Source: JBDTMC01 sp039934475 (lineage in GTDB: Bacteria; Acidobacteriota; Terriglobia; Bryobacterales; Bryobacteraceae). From it: 18,699 nucleotides of DNA. The position numbers and the translations under genes were made by a program. The notes under the pieces are model-generated. The model saw nothing but the letters and a program-made list of their open reading frames with translations, was not told where the DNA came from and did not search any database. Shown one piece after another: positions 1 through 6,221 of this stretch (positions are counted from its first letter, which is position 1; each line of letters begins with the position of its first letter). Where the stretch lies: assembly GCA_039934475.1 (NCBI GenBank), contig JBDTMC010000111.1, forward strand, positions 1-18,699, written 5' to 3'.

Positions 1-894
1 GTGCAGCAGATGGTCCGTGAACTGTTCGGCAAGGAGCCGAACAAGAGCGTCAACCCCGACGAAGTGGTGGCCGTCGGCGCCGCGGTCCAGGGCGGCGTGC
101 TCGGTGGCGAAGTGAAGGACGTCCTGTTGCTCGACGTCACGCCTCTCTCGCTCGGCATCGAAACCCTCGGCGGCGTGTTCACCAAGCTCATTGAGCGCAA
201 TACAACGATCCCGACGAAGAAGAGCGAAGTCTTCTCCACCGCGGCTGACAGCCAGACGTCTGTCGAGATCAAGGTCCATCAGGGCGAGCGCGCCATGGCC
301 CGCGATAACCGCCAGTTGGGCGTCTTCCATCTGGTGGGCATCCCGCCGGCTCCGCGCGGCGTCCCGCAGGTTGAGGTTACGTTCGACATCGATGCCAACG
401 GCATCCTCAACGTGACCGCGAAGGATCGCGCCACCAACAACGAACAGAAAATCACGATTACCTCGTCCAGCGGTTTGAGTAAGGATGAGGTCGACAAGAT
501 GGCGCGTGACGCCGAATCCCACGCCGCCGAAGACCAGAAGCGCAAAGACGAAGTGGATGGCCGCAACCGCGCCGACAGCATGGTGTACCAGGTGGAAAAG
601 ATGCTGAAGGACCACGGCGACAAGATCGACGCCTCCGACAAAACAAACGTCGAAAGCGCTCTCGATGAGGCCAAGAAGGCCATCGCTGAAAACGCCGGCG
701 TGGAACGCATCAATGCCGCCGTGGACAAGCTCACCCAGGCCAGCCACAAGCTGGCGGAAGCGATGTACAAGTCGCAAACGCCTCCCTCGGGTGGTCCGGC
801 CGGTCCTGCGGGCGACGGTCAACCTGCCGCCGACCCGAAGCCCAAGGACAACGTCGTGGATGCGGAATTCGTCGACGTCGACGACAAGAAGTAA
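1..894 (+). CDS. dnaK: Hsp70 chaperone DnaK, C-terminal half (5' end outside window)
   Basis: ATP-dependent cytoplasmic chaperone. The reading frame is open from base 1, and the GTG there is an internal codon, not a start. The visible 297 residues begin near the end of the nucleotide-binding domain (FGKEPNKSVNPDE, then AVGAAVQGG). They run through the conserved interdomain linker DVLLLDVTPLSLGIETLGG (window residues 40-58), the beta-sandwich substrate-binding domain (about 60-175) and the helical lid (about 180-260). A Gly/Pro-rich tail ends in EFVDVDDKK, the typical DnaK end. Roughly 345 residues should lie upstream. The product works with DnaJ, encoded next, and with GrpE; no grpE lies between dnaK and dnaJ here, unlike the actinobacterial dnaK-grpE-dnaJ-hspR order. 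Its promoter and any HAIR or CIRCE operator are outside the window. Identification is very secure. Confidence 0.98.
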   Translation: MQQMVRELFGKEPNKSVNPDEVVAVGAAVQGGVLGGEVKDVLLLDVTPLSLGIETLGGVFTKLIERNTTIPTKKSEVFSTAADSQTSVEIKVHQGERAMARDNRQLGVFHLVGIPPAPRGVPQVEVTFDIDANGILNVTAKDRATNNEQKITITSSSGLSKDEVDKMARDAESHAAEDQKRKDEVDGRNRADSMVYQVEKMLKDHGDKIDASDKTNVESALDEAKKAIAENAGVERINAAVDKLTQASHKLAEAMYKSQTPPSGGPAGPAGDGQPAADPKPKDNVVDAEFVDVDDKK

Positions 895-901
895 TTGGCG
901 C

Positions 902-930
902 AAAGGGCGGCGCACCGAGGCCGCCCTTTT
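902..930 (+). terminator. Hairpin with T run between dnaK and dnaJ, possible partial terminator
   Basis: A perfect 10-bp stem pairs AAAGGGCGGC (902-911) with GCCGCCCTTT (920-929) around an 8-nt loop, and the T run is four bases long (927-930). It starts 7 bp after the dnaK stop and ends 18 bp before the dnaJ ATG. The form fits an intrinsic terminator, but the T run is short, so readthrough is likely. It may lower dnaJ-hspR expression relative to dnaK, or protect the dnaK 3' end. The structure is seen directly; the function is inferred. Confidence 0.6.
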
Positions 931-948
931 CCGTCTGGAGCGTGGATT

Positions 949-2139
949 ATGGCTTCCAACGAGGACTACTACAAACTACTCGACGTTAGCCGGGAAGCGA
1001 GCTCGGATGAGATTCGCAAAGCCTACCGGAAACTCGCCCGCAAGTATCATCCCGACCTGAACCCAGGGGACAAGGCCGCCGAAGATCGCTTCAAGAAGGT
1101 CCAGGAAGCCTACGACATCTTGAGTGACCCGAAGAAGAAGCAGATGTTCGATCAGTACGGCTTCTATTCGGACAATGGCAATGTGCCGCCCCCACCCCAG
1201 CAAGGCCCCGGCATGGGCTTTGGCGGGTTTGACTTCTCAGACTTTGTTCGTCCCGGCGCGACAGGTCCGCGCGGCGCACCAGGACCGGATCCTTCCGGCT
1301 CGGCAGGCGGCGGCGGTTTCCGCGATCTCTTCAGTCAGTTCTTCACCGGCAAACAGCGCGAAGCGGACCAGAGTCCGGAACGCGGTTCCGATCTGGAATA
1401 CGCCCTCAACATCGATTTCGACCAATCGCTCAAAGGAACACAGGTTCGTCTGAACGTCCAACGCCAGGACGTTTGCGCCACCTGCCATGGGACCGGAAAC
1501 CAGGGTGGAGCCACGGCAACCTGTCCGCAGTGCAACGGAACGGGCAACGTCACGCAGATGGCCGGGGCTATGAAGTTCAGCCTCACCTGCCCTCGCTGTA
1601 ATGGCAGCGGCAAACTGAAAAACGCCTGTCCCACCTGCCACGGCGATGGCCGTGTGGCACATACCGAAACAGTGGAAGTCCGCATCCCGTCCGGCGCGCG
1701 TACGGGTTCGCGCCTTCGCGTCCCCGGCAAAGGCAACGCCGGAACTCACGGCGCGTCGGCGGGCGATCTTTACATCACCATTCGCGTCGAACCTCATGCT
1801 TTTTTCGAGCGCGACGGTGACGACATTCAGATCAAGGTTCCTATCAGTGTCGCCGAGGCCGGATTGGGCGCGAAAATTGAGGTCCCCACTGTAGACGGCA
1901 AGGCGCTGCTCAAAATCCCTCAGGGAACCAAGAGCGGGCAGAAGTTCCGCCTGCGCGAAAAGGGTGTGTACAACTCCCGCACCAGCGCGCGCGGCGACCA
2001 AATCGTGGAAGTGTACCTGCAAGCCCCCGACGTTCACGACGAACGCACTCGTGAACTGCTGCGCGAACTGTTGAAGCTGCATCCCGAGGATCCGCGCGCC
2101 GAACTGTTTAGCAAGGTAGACGGAGCGAATCATGGCTAA
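949..2139 (+). CDS. dnaJ: Co-chaperone DnaJ (type I Hsp40)
   Basis: This is the Hsp40 partner that delivers unfolded clients to DnaK and stimulates its ATPase. The 396-residue product has all type I parts in order: the J domain (about 5-72) with HPD at residues 34-36, a Gly/Phe-rich linker (GMGFGGFDFSDF), four zinc-binding CxxCxGxG-type repeats between residues 176 and 234 (CATCHGTG, CPQCNGTG, CPRCNGSG, CPTCHGDG), and the C-terminal client-binding domains. The frame is open back to 895, but ATG 949 is chosen because GGAG at 937-940 sits 8 nt upstream and the J domain begins right after it. The upstream hairpin at 902-930 lies between it and dnaK. The 3' end overlaps the hspR-like gene by 8 bp, so the two are probably translationally coupled. 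Confidence 0.97.
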   Translation: MASNEDYYKLLDVSREASSDEIRKAYRKLARKYHPDLNPGDKAAEDRFKKVQEAYDILSDPKKKQMFDQYGFYSDNGNVPPPPQQGPGMGFGGFDFSDFVRPGATGPRGAPGPDPSGSAGGGGFRDLFSQFFTGKQREADQSPERGSDLEYALNIDFDQSLKGTQVRLNVQRQDVCATCHGTGNQGGATATCPQCNGTGNVTQMAGAMKFSLTCPRCNGSGKLKNACPTCHGDGRVAHTETVEVRIPSGARTGSRLRVPGKGNAGTHGASAGDLYITIRVEPHAFFERDGDDIQIKVPISVAEAGLGAKIEVPTVDGKALLKIPQGTKSGQKFRLREKGVYNSRTSARGDQIVEVYLQAPDVHDERTRELLRELLKLHPEDPRAELFSKVDGANHG

Positions 2140-2518
2140 GTCACGCAGCAAGGCCGCCTACATGATCTCCTCGGTGGCTGAGCAATACGAAATCCACCCC
2201 CAGACGCTTCGGCTCTATGAGCGCGAAGGCCTGTTGAAACCCTCGCGCAGCGACGGCAACACGCGCCTCTACACCGATGGCGACCTGGAGCGCTTGGAAG
2301 TCATCCTTAAACTCACCCGCGAACTTGGAGTCAATCTCGCCGGCGTGGAGATCATCCTCAACATGCGCGAGAAAATGTCCGCCATGCAGCAACAGATCGA
2401 GGAGTTCGTCTCTCAGCTCAACCGCGAGCTCAGCGTCCACACCTGGCCGGCGAGCGAATCGAAGAACTCCCTCATTCCTGTTGTTACCGTGCAGACCGCC
2501 GTTCGCCGCAAACGATAG
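2132..2518 (+). CDS. hspR: MerR-family heat-shock repressor, HspR-like
   Basis: A 128-residue MerR-type DNA-binding protein. The winged helix-turn-helix (about 10-80) reads YEIHPQTLRLYEREGLLKPS followed by GNTRLY, which closely matches HspR of actinobacteria. HspR represses the dnaK operon by binding HAIR inverted repeats, with DnaK as co-repressor. Residues about 80-108 look like the dimerising coiled coil, and the tail ends in VRRKR. There is no cysteine cluster for metal sensing. ATG 2132 lies inside the end of dnaJ (8-bp overlap) and has GGAG at 2122-2125. The location after dnaJ is the classical one for hspR and supports autoregulation of the operon, although the operator would be upstream of dnaK and cannot be seen. 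The last 99 nt recur downstream at 3701-3799. HspR function is inferred from family and context. Confidence 0.9.
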   Translation: MAKSRSKAAYMISSVAEQYEIHPQTLRLYEREGLLKPSRSDGNTRLYTDGDLERLEVILKLTRELGVNLAGVEIILNMREKMSAMQQQIEEFVSQLNRELSVHTWPASESKNSLIPVVTVQTAVRRKR

Positions 2519-2519
2519 C
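2421..2519 (+). repeat. 99-nt direct repeat, copy A (3' end of hspR)
   Basis: This segment encodes the last 32 codons and stop of hspR. It recurs at 3701-3799 in the same orientation with 88 of 99 positions identical and no gaps, an offset of exactly 1280 bp. The similarity ends right after the stop codon. Confidence 0.9.
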
Positions 2520-2523
2520 TGAC

Positions 2524-3621
2524 CTATCTGATAGGGCTGAAGCGCCGCTCGTTCTTTGGCCACCAGCTCGGGTAGAAGTTGATTAACTGCGACTCCTCAT
2601 CGCGCGATTTAAACTGCCCCAGGTGAAGGCCTTCCCGGTCCTCCGGGGCGATCTGCTTGCCGGGGTTCGCCGCCTCCATCGATGCGCGGTCGAAGGCCTG
2701 GCCGCGGAGGGCGGGCGGCATACCTAGTCGGAACAATGTGAATCCCATCACGGCATTCGCGCGAACTTGCCCGTCTGGGTTGTCCAGTAGAACGTACAGG
2801 AAGGCGAGGGCCGCGGGACTATGGATGACTTTCAATGCCTCTGCCGCCGCGTAGGTGGCGGCGGGCGGTACATTCGGATTCGTTGCCATCCGTCCGAGTG
2901 TCGCCACTCCATCCGGGTTGGTGAAATTTGCGACCGCCATCAAGAGAGGACCGAAGTGCTCGCCTTTGGGGGAATTTATGATCTCCTGTTCCGCACGTTC
3001 TAGCGATTTGATATTGCCTTTAAGGATTCCCAGTGCGAACGCCACACTCCGCAACTCCGGCGACCGGGAATCGGTGAATCGGCGAATCGCCTGATCCGCG
3101 ATGGGTGAGCCGCTGCCGTTCAGTGCCCGGTAGAGTAACAAGGCTTGTGCGCCCTTGCCATCCGATCTCTCCGCCGACTCGGTCATTTCGCTGAGAATCT
3201 TGTCGACTGGGGAGGCACCAGCTTGGTAGCTCTGCGTTTGCGGCGGTGCGCAGGAAGCAAGATACCAATAGTAGGAATAAACCATCGGTTCGGCGCTCTG
3301 TGCAATTCCTGTCCAATTGCTTCCTTGGCCTCGGCTCCTCTCGAGGAACCAGATCCCACATGCGCCAGCAACTAGTGACGGAGGCGCCGGCACTCCCGGC
3401 AGGCTCACGGAAATGGTTACCGTAGTGGGCTGCCCTCCTTTCAAGACGCGCACAACTTGCAAGTCAACCTCGGATCCATCGGAGACGCCGCGAATCTGCA
3501 GGGACCTCGCGACGACCACAAGATCTGCGCGTTGAGTGAGCGTTGACACCGACGCCAGTCCGAGGGGTATCCCCAAAGCACTATATAGACTGGCGATCAT
3601 GATGTTCGTGATGCGGTTCAT
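2524..3621 (-). CDS. Secreted HEAT-repeat-like hypothetical protein
   Basis: A 365-residue protein with no function I can name. The N-terminus (MNRITNIMIASLYSALGIP and on through LGLASVS) looks like a signal peptide, so export is likely. Residues about 30-110 form a beta-rich region (DLVVVARSLQI, EVDLQVVRVLKGG, TVTISVSLPG). From about 150 to 310 it is helical with HEAT-like units such as PEAT-spaced RSVAFALGILKGN, PPAATYAAAEALKVIHSPAA and VRANAVMGFTLFRLG. Start ATG 3619-3621 is chosen for the signal peptide; a second ATG seven codons later is possible. Its stop lies only 5 bp from the hspR stop (convergent). The gene fills most of the space between two copies of the hspR 3' end, so it may have arrived with an insertion or been trapped by a duplication. 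Confidence 0.75.
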   Translation of the reverse strand: MNRITNIMIASLYSALGIPLGLASVSTLTQRADLVVVARSLQIRGVSDGSEVDLQVVRVLKGGQPTTVTISVSLPGVPAPPSLVAGACGIWFLERSRGQGSNWTGIAQSAEPMVYSYYWYLASCAPPQTQSYQAGASPVDKILSEMTESAERSDGKGAQALLLYRALNGSGSPIADQAIRRFTDSRSPELRSVAFALGILKGNIKSLERAEQEIINSPKGEHFGPLLMAVANFTNPDGVATLGRMATNPNVPPAATYAAAEALKVIHSPAALAFLYVLLDNPDGQVRANAVMGFTLFRLGMPPALRGQAFDRASMEAANPGKQIAPEDREGLHLGQFKSRDEESQLINFYPSWWPKNERRFSPIR

Positions 3622-3700
3622 TTCGTCCGGGCCTGAATTGTGATTGTGTTGAGGCCGCTTTCGTCGTAGCTGTACTGCCCCTTCGTGCCGACCTCAGCGT

Positions 3701-3799
3701 ACCGCGAACTAAGCGTCCACAACTGGCCGGCGAGCGAAGCGGAGAACTCCCTCATCCCTGTTATTACCGCGCAGACTCCTGTTCGCCGCAAACGATAGC
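3701..3799 (+). pseudogene. Displaced second copy of the hspR 3' end (99-nt repeat, copy B)
   Basis: This aligns without gaps to 2421-2519 with 11 mismatches. In the hspR frame it still reads RELSVHNWPASEAENSLIP and continues to the same VRRKR-stop. Codon changes are four synonymous and six non-synonymous (T to N, S to A, K to E, V to I, V to A, A to P). Upstream the frame closes at a TAG at 3667-3669 and shows no HspR similarity, so there is no helix-turn-helix and no gene. It is either the original 3' end displaced by an insertion into hspR, or the remnant of a second hspR. The rest of the gap between 3622 and 3809 holds nothing I can recognise. Confidence 0.85.
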
Positions 3800-3809
3800 G
3801 GCTTCCTCA

Positions 3810-4219
3810 CTAGGGCGCGTGGAAACCGATAGAGCGCTTGGGCGGATCGAGCGGAGGCTCAATGAGCTGACGGATCGTGTCGAACACAATCTGGAATTGC
3901 TCGTCGTATTTCTGTTCCATTTCAGCCAGCTTCTCTGCCCGATCCTTGTGGGTGGCAAGGATTCGGCGCAATCGCACAAATGTCCGCATGATCGCGATGT
4001 TTACTTGGACAGCCCGGGCACTCGCGTAATCCGGAACATGAAGTCCTCTGGGAACCGGTCAGCGTTGCGCCTCATAGCGAGATTCAAATTGCTGGTTGTC
4101 ACCTGGTAAAGTTCCGCCAGATGGACATCCAGCATAACCTTTTGTCCCCGCATCAGCACAATTCGCCGCTCAATCACATCGAGCGGAATCAGATCCGTCG
4201 GGGCAGGTTTCTTGGCCAT
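3810..4219 (-). pseudogene. Broken ORF6N-domain gene (internal deletion plus frameshift)
   Basis: Two pieces of one ORF6N-family gene lie in different frames. The N-terminal piece starts at ATG 4217-4219 behind an excellent AAGGAG and reads LIPLDVIERRIVLMRGQKVM, then LDVHLAELYQVTTSNLNLAM and RFPEDFMFRIT. It then runs out of similarity and stops at about 4001. The C-terminal piece is in another frame and has no start. It reads ARAVQVNIAIMRTFVRLRRI, then LATHKDRAEKLAEMEQKYDE and QFQIVFDTIRQLIEPP, and ends at TAG 3810-3812. In intact members some 60-70 residues separate these blocks, so a deletion of roughly 200 nt with a frameshift near 4020-4028 is inferred. ORF6N is a domain common in phages and mobile elements. 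The gene is very probably dead. Confidence 0.85.
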
Positions 4220-4286
4220 GTTCTCCTTGAGACAGTGTCACGTGAAATCACAGAATCTCCGAGAAATGCGACATAATGGCTGGGCC

Positions 4287-5252
4287 ATGCGCGCGACACT
4301 TCCACTTTTTCTCCTCTGTGCTATGACATTACCCGCTTCCGGCGCCGTCAAAATCGAAAAGACTCCCTTTAAAGGTTGGCCCAACTGCTATCGCATTACC
4401 AACGGTGAGGTGGAACTCATCGTCACGTCCGACATTGGCCCGCGCATCATGCGCTATGGCTTCGTCGGCGGCCAGAACCTGTTCAAGGAATTCGAAGCGA
4501 CGCTGGGCAAAAGCGGCGAGGCCGAATGGCAACTCCGCGGCGGCCATCGTATCTGGGTCGGCCCTGAAGATGTCACATACACGTACGCGCCCGATAACGG
4601 TCCGGTGAAGATCGAAGTCCGCGGCGACGTCCTCGTGGCCACGCAGCCCACCGAACCGCTCACCGGTTTGGAGAAGCAGTTGGAGATCAAACTGGCGCCT
4701 ACCGGCTCTGCCGTGGAAGTCATCCACCGTATCCGCAATGCCAACAGCATGCCGGTGGAATTCGCCGCTTGGGCGCTGACGATGATGGCTCCCACCGGAA
4801 CCGGCATCACAGGTTTCCCGCCGCGCGGCACGCATCCGGAGAATCTGGAACCTGCCAATCCGCTCGTCATGTGGCGCTTCAGCGACCTCAGCGATCCGCG
4901 TTGGAAGTTCACCAATAAGTACCTCATCCTGAAGCAGGATCCCAAGAACAAGCGGCCACAGAAACTGGGTCACTGGAATCGCCACACCTGGGGTGCCTAT
5001 CTTCTTGGGTCGGATCTCTTCATCAAGAGGTACGAAGCGTCCGAAGAAGCCTATCATCCCGACATGGGCTGCTCGTACGAGACCTTCACCAACGACCAGT
5101 TTTTGGAGATGGAAACCATGGGCCCGCTGCGCAAGGTAGTTGCCGGCCAGTCATTGGAACACGTCGAGCACTGGACTCTCCACAAGGGCGTCAAAATCGC
5201 CGCATGGACTGACGACGCCATCGACGCCGCGTTGCTACCGCTTCTCAAATAA
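4287..5252 (+). CDS. Secreted DUF4380-like protein (galactose mutarotase-like fold suspected)
   Basis: A 321-residue exported protein. From ATG 4287 it begins MRATLPLFLLCAMTLPASGA, a clean signal peptide with likely cleavage after residue 20. An in-frame ATG at 4266 and an open frame back to 4212 exist but would put extra residues before the signal. The mature part has YRITNGEVELIVTSDIGPRI followed by MRYGF, HRIWVGPEDV and a C-terminal VEHWTLHKGV. This pattern recalls DUF4380 proteins, which are predicted to share the aldose-epimerase/carbohydrate-binding beta-sandwich fold. A role in handling extracellular sugars is only inferred. It is divergent from the ORF6N pseudogene. Its last 18 bp overlap the 3' end of the opposing P1-peptidase gene. 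Family call is from memory of the motif. Confidence 0.7.
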   Translation: MRATLPLFLLCAMTLPASGAVKIEKTPFKGWPNCYRITNGEVELIVTSDIGPRIMRYGFVGGQNLFKEFEATLGKSGEAEWQLRGGHRIWVGPEDVTYTYAPDNGPVKIEVRGDVLVATQPTEPLTGLEKQLEIKLAPTGSAVEVIHRIRNANSMPVEFAAWALTMMAPTGTGITGFPPRGTHPENLEPANPLVMWRFSDLSDPRWKFTNKYLILKQDPKNKRPQKLGHWNRHTWGAYLLGSDLFIKRYEASEEAYHPDMGCSYETFTNDQFLEMETMGPLRKVVAGQSLEHVEHWTLHKGVKIAAWTDDAIDAALLPLLK

Positions 5253-6212
5253 ACCCGGCACGCCCCCCAGCGTCGGCGCCATTCGGACCCCGCGCAGAAT
5301 CGCCTGGACGGTGGCCTCCATGGCCGCCGCTCCTAAGGCGTTGATATCCGCGCGTGCCTCGCCAATCGAAAGAGCGAACACTGTATCGCCATCGAACATC
5401 GTGTTCCCTGGTGACAGCGCTCGGCCCATTCCGATTTGTGCGAACTGTGCCAGCTTTGTCGCCTGCACCTTTGTCAGCTTGGCATTCGTAGCCACGACAA
5501 CCAGAGTGGTGTTGCTAGCGGGGAAACCGCCGCGTCCTCCACGGAGCAGCGCCTTCTCCGTCCCCACAAACTCCATCCCTTCGGGGGTCCGCCGCGCGCC
5601 GGCTACAATCTGAGCGGTCGCCGGATCGCGAACATCGCCAAACGCATTCACCGCCGCCAGCGCCGAAACCTTCACCCCTGCAAACGGACCTTCTAACTCC
5701 ACAGTGAATGTGCCAACGCCGCCCTTCATGGCATGGCGCATTCCGAGCATCTTCCCGACAGTCGCGCCAGTGCCCGCGCCAACCGCGCCTTCCACCACCG
5801 GCCCGTCATTCGCCGCCGCGGCAGCCGCTTCGCCCATCTCCCGGGTGGGCCGGATATGCGCCTTCCCGATGCCCAAGTCGTACAAAATCGCCCCGGGGAT
5901 CAGCGGCACTTTGGCCGCGCCGGTATCGTAGCCCACGCCCTTGGCTTCCAGGAACCGTCGTACGCCCGAAGCCGCTTCCAGGCCGAAGGCACTCCCACCA
6001 GCCAGCACAATGCCATGGATTCGCTCAGTGAGGTGGAGCGGATTCAGCAGCTCCAGTTCCTGCGTGCCGGACGCCGAACCGCGCACGTCGACGCCACCCA
6101 CCGCGCCGCCTTCGCACAGAACGACGGTGCATCCCGTGAGTGCGTCGTAATTAGACGCATGGCCCACCTTGATTCCTGTGATATCTGTAAGACCCTTGGC
6201 CGGCGCGCTCAT
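5235..6212 (-). CDS. P1 family (DmpA/NylC-like, S58) self-processing aminopeptidase-type hydrolase
   Basis: A 325-residue Ntn-type hydrolase of the L-aminopeptidase/D-esterase (DmpA) family. The N-terminal half shows LTDITGIKVGHASNYDALTG, CTVVLCEGG, VDVRGSASGTQE, and GIVLAGGSAFGLEAASGVRR. Members autocleave just before the nucleophile, which then becomes the N-terminus of the beta chain. Here the site is PASNTTLVVVATNAKL, so cleavage is predicted between N234 and T235 with Thr235 as nucleophile. That resembles NylC (Asn-Thr) rather than DmpA (Gly-Ser). There is no signal peptide. ATG 6210-6212 begins 9 bp after the stop of the STAND-WD40 gene and has no good Shine-Dalgarno, so it may be translated by coupling as the third gene of that unit, though similar genes are commonly found alone. 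Its 3' end overlaps the gene ending at 5252. The substrate is unknown. Confidence 0.9.
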   Translation of the reverse strand: MSAPAKGLTDITGIKVGHASNYDALTGCTVVLCEGGAVGGVDVRGSASGTQELELLNPLHLTERIHGIVLAGGSAFGLEAASGVRRFLEAKGVGYDTGAAKVPLIPGAILYDLGIGKAHIRPTREMGEAAAAAANDGPVVEGAVGAGTGATVGKMLGMRHAMKGGVGTFTVELEGPFAGVKVSALAAVNAFGDVRDPATAQIVAGARRTPEGMEFVGTEKALLRGGRGGFPASNTTLVVVATNAKLTKVQATKLAQFAQIGMGRALSPGNTMFDGDTVFALSIGEARADINALGAAAMEATVQAILRGVRMAPTLGGVPGLFEKR

Positions 6213-6221
6213 GCGGTAATT

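Noticed and set aside
1237..2151. Long open frame on the minus strand across dnaJ (304 codons)
   Set aside because: It is antisense to a clearly coding gene with all DnaJ motifs, has no recognisable protein motif, and such frames are expected in GC-rich DNA.
2514..2535. Overlapping short inverted repeats (GATAG/CTATC and CCTAT/ATAGG) between the convergent hspR and HEAT-like genes
   Set aside because: Stems are only 5 bp, compete with each other and lack a T run, so a terminator cannot be supported.
3819..4109. Plus-strand open frame over the ORF6N remnant
   Set aside because: The minus strand carries both halves of a recognisable ORF6N protein, so the plus frame is a shadow.
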